The notes under the pieces: generated by a model | Databases searched by the model: none | What the model was told of the DNA's origin: nothing | The model's input: only the letters and a program-made list of their open reading frames with translations | Source: Shinella sp. XGS7 | GTDB taxonomy: Bacteria; Pseudomonadota; Gammaproteobacteria; Burkholderiales; Burkholderiaceae_C | Reading direction: 5' to 3' | Length of the DNA stretch: 64,000 nt | Assembly (NCBI RefSeq): GCF_020535565.1 | Contig: NZ_CP084758.1 | Location: 4,167,001-4,231,000, forward strand | Program-made: the position numbers and the translations under genes | Shown here: positions 27,552-36,805 of the stretch, one piece after another | How the letters are laid out: each line of letters opens with the position of its first letter | Position numbering within the stretch: the stretch's first letter is position 1

Positions 27552-27568
27552 TTGTCGACAATCGACAA
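27552..27568. promoter_or_regulatory. Palindromic operator TTGTCGA-N3-TCGACAA
   Basis: A perfect inverted repeat with 7-bp arms lies between the divergent phnR and phosphonate transporter genes, 33 bp from the phnR start. It contains the smaller palindrome TTGTCGACAA. FCD-type GntR regulators bind sites of the TnGTnnnACnA type, and this one resembles them. No sure -35/-10 pair was found for the plus-strand operon in 27569-27679. Confidence 0.6.
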
Positions 27569-27679
27569 CATTCAACCTACAAAAACCCTTGGCCTCGATC
27601 TTGCATTGCCTGTGTGACACGGGTTTGTCATTTGCAAAAGCCATAAACACGGCTGTTCTTTTCTGCCAAGGAGATCGAG

Positions 27680-28717
27680 ATGACGTTCGCCAAGAAGATC
27701 ATGGCCGCCCTGCTGGGCACGGCCTTCGCCACCGCCGCCCTGGCGGCCGACAAGGTGCAGCTGACCGTGTACACGGCGCTGGAGACCGACCAGCTGAAGG
27801 CCTACCAGACCGCCTTCAACCAGGTGCAGCCCGATATCGAGATCAAGTGGGTGCGCGACTCGACCGGCGTGATCACGGCCAAGCTGCTGGCCGAGCAGGC
27901 CAACCCGCAGGCCGATGTGGTGTGGGGCGTGGCCGCCTCCAGCCTGGCCTTGCTGCAGAACAAGGGCATGCTGGAGCCCTACGCGCCGCTGAACCTGGAC
28001 GCGATCATGCCCCAGTACCGCGACAAGAAGAATCCGCCGGCCTGGTGGGGCATGGACGTGTTCGGCGCCACCGTGTGCTTCAACACCGTGGAAGCCAAGA
28101 AGCGCAACATCCCCCTGCCCACCAGCTGGAAGGACCTGCTCAAGCCCGAGTTCAAGGGTCAGATCGTGATGCCGAACCCGGCCTCCTCCGGCACCGGCTA
28201 TTTCGATGTGGTGGCCTGGCTCAAGCTCTGGGGCGATGACAACGGCAAGGGCGGTGGCTGGAAGTACATGGACGCGCTGCACGAGAACATCGCCCAGTAC
28301 ACCCACTCCGGCTCCAAGCCCTGCAATATGGCCGCCGCCGGCGAATACGTGGCGGGCATCTCCTTCGAGTACCGCGGCCACGCCAACAAGGCCAAGGGCG
28401 CGCCCATCGAGCTGGTCTTCCCCAAGGAAGGCCTGGGCTGGGACCTGGAGGCCTTCGCCATCCACAAGGGCACGAAGAAGGTCGAGGCCGCCAAGAAGCT
28501 GGCCGACTGGGCCTCGAGCAAGGACGCCATGGTGCTGTACGGCAAGAACTTCGCCATCACCGCCCAGCCCGGCGTGGCGCCCAAGCTGGCCAACATCCCG
28601 GCCGACTATGAGTCGCGCCTGGTGAAGCTGGACTTCACCGAATCGGCCAACGCCCGCGAGCGCGTGCTCGCCGAATGGACCCGCCGCTACGACGGCAAGA
28701 GCGAGAAGAAGAAGTAA
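27680..28717 (+). CDS. phnS: 2-aminoethylphosphonate ABC transporter substrate-binding protein
   Basis: A 345-aa periplasmic binding protein. A Sec signal peptide covers residues 1-22 (cleavage near ALA|ADKVQLT). The mature protein is of the iron/phosphonate-type family: QLTVYTALETDQLKAYQTAF, IEIKWVRDSTGVITAKLLAE, and NPASSGTGYFDVVAWLKLWG. These match the aminoethylphosphonate-binding group found upstream of phnW. AAGGAG lies 6 bp before the ATG. First gene of the plus-strand aminoethylphosphonate operon. Confidence 0.9.
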   Translation: MTFAKKIMAALLGTAFATAALAADKVQLTVYTALETDQLKAYQTAFNQVQPDIEIKWVRDSTGVITAKLLAEQANPQADVVWGVAASSLALLQNKGMLEPYAPLNLDAIMPQYRDKKNPPAWWGMDVFGATVCFNTVEAKKRNIPLPTSWKDLLKPEFKGQIVMPNPASSGTGYFDVVAWLKLWGDDNGKGGGWKYMDALHENIAQYTHSGSKPCNMAAAGEYVAGISFEYRGHANKAKGAPIELVFPKEGLGWDLEAFAIHKGTKKVEAAKKLADWASSKDAMVLYGKNFAITAQPGVAPKLANIPADYESRLVKLDFTESANARERVLAEWTRRYDGKSEKKK

Positions 28718-28745
28718 GCCCCCGGTCCCCAAAGGCACGCCCACC

Positions 28746-29858
28746 ATGAGCGCCTCCACCTCCTATCTGGAGCTGCAGGACCTGGGCAAGCGCTTCGGCG
28801 CTTTCCAGGCCCTCAGCGAGATCCAGCTGAGCATCCAGCGCGGCGAGTTCATCTGTTTCCTCGGACCGTCGGGCTGCGGCAAGACCACGCTGCTTCGCGC
28901 CATCGCCGGCCTGGACCTGCAGACGCACGGTTCCATCCTGCAGGACGGCCGCAACGTCTCGACCCTGCCGCCTTCGCGGCGCGACTACGGGATCGTCTTC
29001 CAGTCCTACGCACTCTTCCCGAACCTCACGATCGAGCAGAACATCGCTTTCGGCCTTGAAAATACCGGCCGCTCGAAGCCGGAGATCGCCACCCGTGTCG
29101 CCGACCTTCTGGCTACGGTCGGGCTGACGGCGCAGGGCAAGAAATATCCCGCCCAGCTGTCGGGCGGCCAGCAGCAGCGCGTGGCGCTTGCCCGCGCCCT
29201 TGCCACGCCGCCGGGCCTGCTGCTGCTCGACGAACCGCTGTCGGCCCTCGACGCCAAGCTGCGCGTGCACCTGCGCGACGAGATCCGCGCCCTGCAGCAG
29301 CGCCTCGGCATCACCACCGTCTTCGTCACCCACGACCAGGAGGAAGCCCTGACGATCGCCGACCGCATCGTCGTCATGAATGCCGGCCGCATCGAGCAGG
29401 TCGGCACGCCGCTGGAAATCTACCGCCGCCCCGCCGACGCCTTCGTCGCCGACTTCATCGGCAAGACCAATTTCCTGGAGGCCGTGTCCGAGGGTGATCA
29501 CTGGGTGCGCTGCGGCAGCAAGCGCTGGTACTGCCCGCCCGGCGCCGGGGGTCACAACGCGGCCTTCCGCCCCGGTGCGCGCCTGGCCCTCTATCTGCGT
29601 CCCGAGGACCGCATGATCGAGCAGCACCTGCCCGAGGACCACCCCGGCCTGTGCTGGGGCCAGGTGCAGCAGGTGGAGTTCCTGGGCGGCAACTGCCTGG
29701 CCCGCATCGCCATCGACGGCCTGGACAACCAGCCGGTGGACCTGCAGTTCTCCCTCAATCAGATGGACGAGTTCGGCGTGGCCGCCGGCCGGCAGCTGCG
29801 CTTCGCCCTGCGCACCGACCGGCTGCGCGTGTTCCCGGCCGCCGGCAGCGCATCGTGA
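28746..29858 (+). CDS. phnT: 2-aminoethylphosphonate ABC transporter ATP-binding protein
   Basis: A 370-aa ATPase of the polyamine/iron/phosphonate importer group. It has Walker A LGPSGCGKTTLL (residues ~40-51), the Q-loop in YGIVFQSYALFPN, the signature LSGGQQQRVALARAL, Walker B LLLLDEPLSALDAKL, the switch His in VFVTHDQEEA and a C-terminal TOBE-like regulatory domain (~245-365). Codon use changes sharply within the gene: from about 28926 to about 29480 Val is mostly GTC and Leu often CTT/CTC, unlike the GTG/CTG-rich ends and neighbours. The protein itself is unbroken. Its TGA overlaps the GTG start of the permease gene. Confidence 0.9.
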   Translation: MSASTSYLELQDLGKRFGAFQALSEIQLSIQRGEFICFLGPSGCGKTTLLRAIAGLDLQTHGSILQDGRNVSTLPPSRRDYGIVFQSYALFPNLTIEQNIAFGLENTGRSKPEIATRVADLLATVGLTAQGKKYPAQLSGGQQQRVALARALATPPGLLLLDEPLSALDAKLRVHLRDEIRALQQRLGITTVFVTHDQEEALTIADRIVVMNAGRIEQVGTPLEIYRRPADAFVADFIGKTNFLEAVSEGDHWVRCGSKRWYCPPGAGGHNAAFRPGARLALYLRPEDRMIEQHLPEDHPGLCWGQVQQVEFLGGNCLARIAIDGLDNQPVDLQFSLNQMDEFGVAAGRQLRFALRTDRLRVFPAAGSAS

Positions 29859-31621
29859 GCAGCACCCCGACCTCCTCCCTGAGCATGCCCATCGCCTCCC
29901 GCCCCCTCGCTCAGCCAGACGGCGCCGCGCCGCGCCAGAAGGTGCCGCTGGCCGAGCGCCTGGCCCAGCTGGGCCTGCTGGGCCTGTGCGCCCTGCTGCT
30001 GCTGGGCCTGGGCGGCCCGCTGGCGGCCCTGCTGGCCCAGGCCTTCAGTCAGGGTAGCCAGAGTGGCCAGACGGGCCAGGGCGGCGCCTTCGCCCATTTC
30101 TGGGCCTATCTGGCCTCGCCGGGCCTGCTGTCCAGCCTGTGGAACAGCCTCTGGGTTTCGGTGATGGTCACCCTCATCGTGCTGCCCCTGGCCTTTGTCT
30201 TCGCCTACGGCCTCACGCGCAGCGCCATGCCGGCCAAGGGCCTTCTGCGCAGCATCAGCCTGCTGCCCCTGCTGGCGCCCTCCCTGCTTTCGGCCATCTC
30301 GCTGATCTACTGGTTCGGCAACCAGGGCGTGGCCAAGGGCCTGCTGCAGGCCCTGGGCTTCGAGACCATCTACGGCGCGCCGGGCCTGGTGCTGGCGCAG
30401 TGCTTCGCGGTCTTTCCCCATGTGCTGATGGTGCTGGTCACGGCCCTGAGCCTGGCGGACGCGCGCCTGTACGAAAGCGCCGAGGCCATGGGCGCCTCGG
30501 CCTGGCGCAAGTTCATCACCATCACCCTGCCCGGTGCCAAGTACGGTCTGGTCTCGGCCGCCCTGCTGAGCTTCACCCTGGTGATCACGGACTTCGGTGT
30601 GCCCAAGGTGATTGGCGGCGATTTCAATGTGCTGGCCACCGATGTGTTCAAGCTCGTGATCGGCCAGCAGGACTTCCAGCGCGGCGCGGTGGTGGCCCTG
30701 CTGCTGCTCACGCCCGCCGCCCTGAGCTTCGGCGTGGACCACTGGCTGCAGCGCCGCCAGACTGCCATGCTGGGCGCGCGCGCCGTGGCCCTGGCTCCGA
30801 AGCGCTCGCGCGGCTTCGACACGCTGATGCTGGCCTTCTGCACCCTGATCGCGGCCCTGATGCTGGCCATGTTCCTGATGGCGGTCTATGCCTCCTTCGT
30901 CAAGCTCTGGCCCTACAACCTGAGCCTCAGCCTGGACCACTATGTGGTGGGCATCGTGGACGCGGAGCTGGGCGATGCCCTGATCAACAGCCTGAAGCTG
31001 GCGGCCGGCAGCGCCCTGCTGGGCCCGCTGCTGATCTTCCTGGGCGCCTATCTGCTGGAGAAGACCCGCGGCCTGGCCCCGCTGCGCAGCCTGGTGCGCC
31101 TGCTGGCCAGCCTGCCCATGGCCGTGCCCGGCCTGGTGCTGGGCCTGGGCTATATCTTCTTCTTCAACGCGCCGGCCAACCCGCTGAACTTCCTCTACCA
31201 GAGCGGCGCCCTGTTGGTGCTGTGCACGGTGGTGCACTTCTACACCACGGGCCATATGACCATGGTCACCGCACTCAAGGCCCTGGACCCCGAGTTCGAG
31301 GCGGTCTCGGCCTCGCTCAAGGTGCCTTTCTACAAGACCTTGTGGCGCGTCACCCTGCCCATCTGCCTGCCCACCCTGATCGAGGTCTCGCGCTACTTCT
31401 TCGTCAACGCCATGACCACGGTCTCGGCCGTGGTCTTCCTCTACTCGCCCGACACCAAGCTGGCCTCGGTGGCCATCCTGAACCTGGACGAGGCCGGCGA
31501 GATCGGCGCGGCCACCGCCATGGCGGTGCTCATCGTCGGCGTCTCGCTGGCGGTGAACTGCCTCTATCTGCTGCTGGGCCGCTGGGCCCAGGTGCGCACC
31601 CAGGCCTGGCGCCAGCGCTGA
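29855..31621 (+). CDS. 2-aminoethylphosphonate ABC transporter permease (fused two-domain)
   Basis: An inner-membrane permease of ~588 aa with about twelve hydrophobic segments in two homologous halves (first ~30-290, second ~320-585). Each half holds an EAA-type ATPase-contact loop (first near [20 protein letters not shown], second near [20 protein letters not shown]). Such fused permeases are typical of iron and aminoethylphosphonate importers. The start is uncertain: the GTG at 29855 overlaps the ATPase stop (GTGA) and is preferred, while ATG at 29885 would shorten it by ten codons. The gene precedes phnW by 40 bp. Confidence 0.88.
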   Translation: MSSTPTSSLSMPIASRPLAQPDGAAPRQKVPLAERLAQLGLLGLCALLLLGLGGPLAALLAQAFSQGSQSGQTGQGGAFAHFWAYLASPGLLSSLWNSLWVSVMVTLIVLPLAFVFAYGLTRSAMPAKGLLRSISLLPLLAPSLLSAISLIYWFGNQGVAKGLLQALGFETIYGAPGLVLAQCFAVFPHVLMVLVTALSLADARLYESAEAMGASAWRKFITITLPGAKYGLVSAALLSFTLVITDFGVPKVIGGDFNVLATDVFKLVIGQQDFQRGAVVALLLLTPAALSFGVDHWLQRRQTAMLGARAVALAPKRSRGFDTLMLAFCTLIAALMLAMFLMAVYASFVKLWPYNLSLSLDHYVVGIVDAELGDALINSLKLAAGSALLGPLLIFLGAYLLEKTRGLAPLRSLVRLLASLPMAVPGLVLGLGYIFFFNAPANPLNFLYQSGALLVLCTVVHFYTTGHMTMVTALKALDPEFEAVSASLKVPFYKTLWRVTLPICLPTLIEVSRYFFVNAMTTVSAVVFLYSPDTKLASVAILNLDEAGEIGAATAMAVLIVGVSLAVNCLYLLLGRWAQVRTQAWRQR

Positions 31622-31661
31622 AGCCCGCCGCCCCCCGACACACCCCCAAGACTCATCCGCC

Positions 31662-32771
31662 ATGGACCGCGACAACATCCTCCTCACCCCCGGCCCCCTG
31701 ACCACCACCCTGCGCACCAAGCTGGCCATGCTCAAGGACTGGGGCTCCTGGGACACCGACTTCAACGCCCTCACCGCCCGCGTGCGCGGCGAGCTGCTGG
31801 ACATCCTGCACGCCCGCGACAGCCATGTGCTCGTGCCCCTGCAGGGCAGCGGCACCTTCAGCGTGGAAGCCGCCGTGGCCACCGTCGTGCCGCGCGACGG
31901 CCATCTGCTGGTGCTGGACAATGGCGCCTACTGCAAGCGCATGGGCCGCCTGGCCAGCCTGATGGGTCGGCGCACCACGATCGCCAGCCGCTCGGAAGAG
32001 GCGCCGGTGGACCCGCAGGAGCTGGAGCGCCTGCTGCTGGACGACCCCAGCATCAGCCATGTGGGCCTGATCCATTGCGAGACCGGCACCGGCATCGTCA
32101 ATCCGCTGGCCGAGATCGCCGAGGTCTGCGAGCGCCTGCGCCGCGGCCTGATCGTGGACGCCATGAGCAGCTTCGCCGCCCTGCCCATCGATGCGCGCGC
32201 CCTGCGCTTCGACGCCCTGATCGCCGCCAGCGGCAAATGCCTGGAAGGCGTGCCCGGCATGGGCTTTGTCTTCATCCGCAAGGCCATCCTGGAGGGCTGC
32301 GCCGGCAACAGCCACTCCCTGGCCATGGACCTGCACGACCAGCATGCCTATATGGAGCGCACCGGCCAGTGGCGCTTCACCCCGCCCACCCATGTGGTGG
32401 CGGCCCTGGCCGAGGCCCTGAGCCAGTACCGCGAGGAAGGCGGCCAGGCCGCGCGCCTGGCGCGCTACCAGGCCAACCAGCGCGTGCTGGTGGAGGGCCT
32501 GGCGGCCCTGGGTCTCCAGACCTTTCTCAAGCCCGAGCTGCTCTCGCCCATCATCCTCACCTTCCGCGCGCCCGAGCATGCAGGCTATGACTTCAAGGCC
32601 TTCTACGCCAGCGCCAAGGCCCAGGGCTTCATGCTCTACCCCGGCAAGCTCACCGAGGTCGAGACCTTCCGCGTGGGCTGCATCGGCGCCATCGGGCCGA
32701 AGGAAATGCAGCAGGCCGTGGACGCCATCGCCCGCGCGCTGCAAGGCATGGGCGTGCGGACCGCGGCCTGA
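31662..32771 (+). CDS. phnW: 2-aminoethylphosphonate-pyruvate transaminase
   Basis: PLP aminotransferase converting 2-aminoethylphosphonate and pyruvate to phosphonoacetaldehyde and alanine. The 369-aa protein has [59 protein letters not shown] with the PLP-pairing Asp, and the Schiff-base Lys at residue 192 in [11 protein letters not shown]. All are diagnostic of PhnW, with a C-terminal FRVGCIGAI. It is followed by phnX after 42 bp, which completes the two-step route to acetaldehyde and phosphate. Confidence 0.96.
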   Translation: MDRDNILLTPGPLTTTLRTKLAMLKDWGSWDTDFNALTARVRGELLDILHARDSHVLVPLQGSGTFSVEAAVATVVPRDGHLLVLDNGAYCKRMGRLASLMGRRTTIASRSEEAPVDPQELERLLLDDPSISHVGLIHCETGTGIVNPLAEIAEVCERLRRGLIVDAMSSFAALPIDARALRFDALIAASGKCLEGVPGMGFVFIRKAILEGCAGNSHSLAMDLHDQHAYMERTGQWRFTPPTHVVAALAEALSQYREEGGQAARLARYQANQRVLVEGLAALGLQTFLKPELLSPIILTFRAPEHAGYDFKAFYASAKAQGFMLYPGKLTEVETFRVGCIGAIGPKEMQQAVDAIARALQGMGVRTAA

Positions 32772-32813
32772 GGCGCACCCGCCCTCGCCTCCTCACATCG
32801 CCATAGAGAACTC

Positions 32814-33632
32814 ATGACACAACAGCACTCCGATCGCCTGCAGGCCGTGGTCTTCGACTGGGCCGGCACCATCATGGACTTCGGCTCGCGCGCGCCCATG
32901 GGCGCCTTCGTGCGCCTCTTCGAGCGCTTCGGCATCACGCTCACCGTGGCCCAGGCCCGTGGCCCCATGGGCATGGCCAAGTGGGACCATATCCAGGCCC
33001 TGGGCCGCCTGCCCGAGGTGGCCGCACAATGGGAAGCCCGCCATGGCCGCCCCTTCAGCGATGCCGATGTGGATCACCTCTACGAGGTCTTCACGCCCAT
33101 GAACGCGGCCGTGATCCCGGACTTCGCCGACTTCATCCCCGGCGCTCTGGACACCGTGGCCACCCTGCGTGCCCATGGCCTGAAGATCGGTTCCACCACC
33201 GGCTACAACCGCCCCATCATGGGGGTGCTGGCCCCCATCGCCGCGCGCGCCGGCTACGAGCCCGACAACCTGGTCTGCGCCGGTGACCTGGCCGCGGGTC
33301 GCCCCAGCCCGCTGATGATGTACCGCAGCTTTGCGGACCTGGGCGTGTGGCCGCCGCACACCGTGGTCAAGGTGGATGACACCGGCGTGGGCCTGGCCGA
33401 GGGCCGCAATGCCGGCACCTGGGCCGTAGGCGTGGCCGTCAGCGGCAATGCCGTGGGCCTCTCGCTGGCCGAGTGGCAGGTCTTGCCGGCCGATGAGCAG
33501 CAGCGCCTGCGCGAACGGGCCACGGCCCAGCTGACGGCCGAGGGCGCGCACTATGTGGTGGACAGCGTGGCCGAGCTGCTGCCCGTGCTGGACCAGATCC
33601 AGGCCCGTCTGGCCCGTGGCGAACGCCCCTGA
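32814..33632 (+). CDS. phnX: Phosphonoacetaldehyde hydrolase (phosphonatase)
   Basis: HAD-superfamily enzyme that cleaves the C-P bond of phosphonoacetaldehyde to acetaldehyde and phosphate. The 272-aa protein shows the nucleophile Asp15 in VVFDWAGTIMDFGS, the Schiff-base Lys56 in GPMGMAKWDHI, the Thr motif in GSTTGYNRPIM and the acidic motif VVKVDDTGVGLAEG. Length and motifs fit PhnX fully. It is the last gene of the operon; the 110 bp after it hold an AAGCTTTTTTTAAGC stretch but no convincing terminator hairpin. Confidence 0.96.
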   Translation: MTQQHSDRLQAVVFDWAGTIMDFGSRAPMGAFVRLFERFGITLTVAQARGPMGMAKWDHIQALGRLPEVAAQWEARHGRPFSDADVDHLYEVFTPMNAAVIPDFADFIPGALDTVATLRAHGLKIGSTTGYNRPIMGVLAPIAARAGYEPDNLVCAGDLAAGRPSPLMMYRSFADLGVWPPHTVVKVDDTGVGLAEGRNAGTWAVGVAVSGNAVGLSLAEWQVLPADEQQRLRERATAQLTAEGAHYVVDSVAELLPVLDQIQARLARGERP

Positions 33633-33742
33633 GCCGAAGGAGCTACACACCTCAGGGGGTGGGCATTTCAAGCTTTTTTTAAGCATGCAATAAGACGCGG
33701 GCGCCAAGATATGCGGCAAGCTGTCGCTTCGGAGTGTCCTGA

Positions 33743-34837
33743 ATGTCTGCCCTGCCCTCGCCACTGCATGGCGCGCCCACCGGCCCCTGGCCGGCCCCGG
33801 CCTCGCCAGTGGGGCCGACGGCCACCGCGGCCGCGGCCGCCCTGCCGGAAAGCCTGCGCACGCGCCGGGGCCTGCCACGCCTGTCCTGCGTCATTCCCTG
33901 CTATAACGAGGCCGCCAGCCTGACCGAGCTGCTGCCGCGCCTGGTGCAGCGCCTGCAAGCCTGCAGCAGCGACTGGGAGCTGATCCTGGTGGACGACGGC
34001 AGCCGCGACGAGACGCCCGCCCTGCTGGCGCGCTGGGCCCGCGAGCCCGGCTGCGTGCTGCTGCAGCTCTCGCGCAATTTCGGTAAGGAAGCCGCGCTCA
34101 CCGCCGGCCTGGAGCAGGCCCGCGGCGAGGTGGTGCTGCTGATGGATGCCGATGGCCAGCATGATCCCGCGCTGATTCCCGAGTTCATCGCGCGCTGGCA
34201 GGCCGGCGCCGATATGGTCTATGCCCAGCGCCTGGCCCGTGATGACGAGGGCCTGCTCAAGCGCCTGGGCACCTGGTGCTTCTACGGCCTGCTGCGCCGG
34301 GCCGACCGCTTCGAGGTGCCGGCCGGCGCAGGCGACTTCCGCCTGATGGACCGCGCCGTGGTCAACACCCTGCTGGCCCTGCCCGAGCGCAACCGCTTCA
34401 TGAAGGGCCTGTACGCCTGGGTGGGCTTTCGCAGCGAGGCCCTGCCCTACCAGCCCGCCGAGCGCCTGCATGGGCGCAGCAAGTTCAACCCCGCCCAGCT
34501 CGCCGCCCTGGCCCTGGACGGACTCACCGCCTTCACCACCTGGCCGCTGCGCACCGTCAGCCTGCTGGGCATGGGCCTGGCCCTGCTCGCCTTTGCCTAC
34601 GGGGTGTATCTGAGCATCACCTACTTCCTCTACGGCCATGAGATCAGCGGCTGGACCACCATCGTGGTCAGCCTGATGCTCTTTGCCGGCCTGCAGCTGA
34701 TGTCCCTGGGCATCGTGGGCGAGTACGTGGGCCGCATCTTTGCCGAGGTCAAGGCGCGGCCGCTTTATGTGCTGCGCCAGCGCCTGGGCCAGGGCCTGGC
34801 CGACGAGTCGTCCGACACGAGCGCCCAGTTCCGATGA
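33743..34837 (+). CDS. GT2 family glycosyltransferase (GtrB/ArnC/DPM1-like)
   Basis: A 364-aa membrane-anchored glycosyltransferase that would load a sugar from a nucleotide donor onto polyprenyl phosphate. After a Pro/Ala-rich leader (~45 residues), the GT-A domain has LSCVIPCYNEAASL, LILVDDGSRDETPALL, FGKEAALTAGLEQARG and LMDADGQHDP (metal-binding Asp). Two C-terminal membrane helices (~270-340) follow. GGAG lies about 10 bp before the ATG at 33743. It overlaps the ArnT-like gene by 4 bp; with GtrA encoded next door this looks like a gtr- or arn-type surface glycan modification set. Confidence 0.9.
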   Translation: MSALPSPLHGAPTGPWPAPASPVGPTATAAAAALPESLRTRRGLPRLSCVIPCYNEAASLTELLPRLVQRLQACSSDWELILVDDGSRDETPALLARWAREPGCVLLQLSRNFGKEAALTAGLEQARGEVVLLMDADGQHDPALIPEFIARWQAGADMVYAQRLARDDEGLLKRLGTWCFYGLLRRADRFEVPAGAGDFRLMDRAVVNTLLALPERNRFMKGLYAWVGFRSEALPYQPAERLHGRSKFNPAQLAALALDGLTAFTTWPLRTVSLLGMGLALLAFAYGVYLSITYFLYGHEISGWTTIVVSLMLFAGLQLMSLGIVGEYVGRIFAEVKARPLYVLRQRLGQGLADESSDTSAQFR

Positions 34838-36465
34838 ATCGCGCGACGACACCGCGCCGCGAGTTCCTGCTCGTGGCGCTGCTGGGCCTGCTCTGGCTGG
34901 GCTTCACCGCGGGCCTGCGCCCCCTGATGCTGCCTGACGAGGGCCGCTATGTGGGCGTGGCCTGGGAGATGCTGCGCAGCGGCGACTGGCTCACGCCCAG
35001 GCTCAATGGCCAGCCCTTCTTCCACAAGCCGCCGCTGTTCTACTGGATCACGGCCGGGGCTCTGGGCCTCTTCGGGCCGCACGAGTGGGCGGCACGCGCC
35101 GCGCCCCTGCTGGGCGCCTGGGCCGCGGCCTGCGCCCTGTTCTGGACCCTGAGGCGCTGGAGCTCGCCCGCCCTGGCCTGGGCCGCCTGGACGGCCCTGC
35201 TGGTGCAGCCCCTGTTCTTCGTGGGCGCTCAGTTCGCCAATCTGGACATGCTGGTGGCCGGCTGCATCGCCAGTGCCCTGCTGCTGGGGGCCGACGCCGC
35301 GCTGAGCTTCGAGGCCGGCCGGCCCTGGCGCCGCGTGCTGCTGCTGGCCTATCTGGCGGCCGCCCTGGGCGTGCTGGCCAAGGGCCTGATCGGCCTGGTG
35401 CTGCCGGGCCTGCCCCTGCTGCTGTGGCTGGCCCTGCGCCGGCGCTGGACCACGCTGCGCACCCTGTTCTGGCTGCCGGGCCTGCTGCTGCTGGCGGCGC
35501 TGACCGTGCCCTGGTTCCTGGCCGAGGAGGCGCGCTACCCGGGCTTTCTGCACTTCTTCTTCGCCGTGCAGCATTTCCAGCGCTTTGCCGGCGCGGGCTT
35601 CAACAATGTGCAGCCCTTCTGGTTTTATGCCGCCCTGCTGGCCCTGCTGAGCCTGCCCTGGCTGCCCTGGCTGTCGCGCCTGGCGCGGCGTAGCGTCTGG
35701 AGCGAGGGCGGCGCGGGCGATCTGCGCTGGCTGATGCTGATCTGGCTGGGCGTGGTGCTGCTCTTCTTCTCCCTGCCGCGCTCCAAGCTGGTGGGCTATA
35801 TCTTCCCCCTGCTGCCGGCCCTGGCCGCTCTGATGGCCGATGCCTGGCTGCTGGGCGCCCAGCGCTCGACCCTGCAGCGCCGCGCCTGGCAGTGGGTGAG
35901 CGCGGGGGCGGCGCTGACCAGCGTAGCCGCCGTGGTGGCACTCACGCTCTACCCGCAGCGCAATGCCCGGGAGTTGGCCCAGCTGCTGCGGGAGCAGCAC
36001 CGCGATGGCGAGCCCGTGCTGATGCTGGGCCGCTACGACTACGATCTGCCCTTCTACGCCCGTCTGGCCGAACCGGTCTGGGTGGCCGACGACTGGGAGT
36101 CCCCCGAGGTGATGGTGCGAGACAACTGGCGCAAGGAGCTGGCCGAGGCCCGGCTCTTCCTGCCCGCCGCGCAGGCCGCGGCCCATCTGCCCCGGCCCGA
36201 TCAGCTGGGCCCCTTGCTGTGCGCCGCGCCCACCAGCTGGGTGCTGGCCGACCGGGCGCTGACCCGGCAGTACGCCTGGCTGGCCCGGGCCGAGCTGATG
36301 CGCCAGCAGGGTGATGCCGGCCTGTGGCGCCTCAATCCGGCCGAGCCGGACCAGGCGGCGGCGCTGGGCTGTCCCGCTCAGGCGCTGCAGACCCGGCAAA
36401 CGCCCAGTAGCGCCCCAGCACAAAGCTCAGCCCCGCCACGCCCAGCAGCACCAGCACGAGGTTGA
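34834..36465 (+). CDS. ArnT-like glycosyltransferase (GT83/PMT superfamily)
   Basis: A 543-aa polytopic membrane protein with about 12 helices over residues 10-380 and a soluble C-domain. LMLPDEGRYVGVAWEML near residue 30 carries the Asp-Glu of the PMT/ArnT first periplasmic loop, and NGQPFFHKPPLFYWITAGAL is the ArnT signature. It would transfer a sugar from polyprenyl phosphate to lipid A or another surface acceptor in the periplasm. The Pro/Ala-rich last ~30 residues overlap the convergent gtrA gene by 134 bp. The transferred sugar cannot be told; arn genes for aminoarabinose synthesis are not in the window. Confidence 0.88.
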   Translation: MNRATTPRREFLLVALLGLLWLGFTAGLRPLMLPDEGRYVGVAWEMLRSGDWLTPRLNGQPFFHKPPLFYWITAGALGLFGPHEWAARAAPLLGAWAAACALFWTLRRWSSPALAWAAWTALLVQPLFFVGAQFANLDMLVAGCIASALLLGADAALSFEAGRPWRRVLLLAYLAAALGVLAKGLIGLVLPGLPLLLWLALRRRWTTLRTLFWLPGLLLLAALTVPWFLAEEARYPGFLHFFFAVQHFQRFAGAGFNNVQPFWFYAALLALLSLPWLPWLSRLARRSVWSEGGAGDLRWLMLIWLGVVLLFFSLPRSKLVGYIFPLLPALAALMADAWLLGAQRSTLQRRAWQWVSAGAALTSVAAVVALTLYPQRNARELAQLLREQHRDGEPVLMLGRYDYDLPFYARLAEPVWVADDWESPEVMVRDNWRKELAEARLFLPAAQAAAHLPRPDQLGPLLCAAPTSWVLADRALTRQYAWLARAELMRQQGDAGLWRLNPAEPDQAAALGCPAQALQTRQTPSSAPAQSSAPPRPAAPARG

Positions 36466-36781
36466 GGCGGTAATGCGCGGGAAAGCGATGCAGCAGCAAG
36501 GCATAGGCACTCTGGTTCAGGGCGAAGCCCAGGGCCGAGACCAGGAAGAATCGACCCAGGGCCTGGTGAGCGCGGCGACCGTGCGCGCGAAAGCTCAGGC
36601 GGTGGTGGCCCATGAAGGACAGGCCGAAGGCACAGAGCCAGCCCGCCACATTGGCCACCAGGGGCTGCAGACCGGCGCCGCTCACCAGGGCCACGACCAC
36701 GCCCCAGTGCAGGGCCGCGGCGGCGCTGCCCACCAGCACGAAGCTCAGCAGCTGCCAGGGCAGGCGCAGGCGCCGGCTCAC
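36332..36781 (-). CDS. GtrA family membrane protein (putative polyprenyl-P-sugar flippase)
   Basis: A 149-aa small membrane protein with four helices (LLSFVLVGSAAAALHWGVVV, a second around VANVAGWLCAFGLSF, then two more) and the GtrA-family motif GHHRLSFRAHGRR between helices 2 and 3. A GTG at 36781 is the only good start; the longer open frame upstream is antisense to the deacetylase gene. It is convergent with and overlaps the ArnT-like gene. GtrA proteins are thought to flip the sugar-lipid made by GtrB-type enzymes, so with the two GTs it forms a complete set. Confidence 0.85.
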   Translation of the reverse strand: MSRRLRLPWQLLSFVLVGSAAAALHWGVVVALVSGAGLQPLVANVAGWLCAFGLSFMGHHRLSFRAHGRRAHQALGRFFLVSALGFALNQSAYALLLHRFPAHYRLNLVLVLLGVAGLSFVLGRYWAFAGSAAPERDSPAPPPGPARPD

Positions 36782-36805
36782 GCCGCGGCTCCCACGCCGC
36801 GCAGC

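Noticed and set aside
29759-31921. 720-codon open frame opposite the phosphonate permease
   Set aside because: It is antisense to a permease with clear membrane segments and has no recognisable domain.
33633-33742. AAGCTTTTTTTAAGC stretch after phnX as a terminator
   Set aside because: It has a T run but no preceding GC-rich hairpin, so it was not listed as a terminator.
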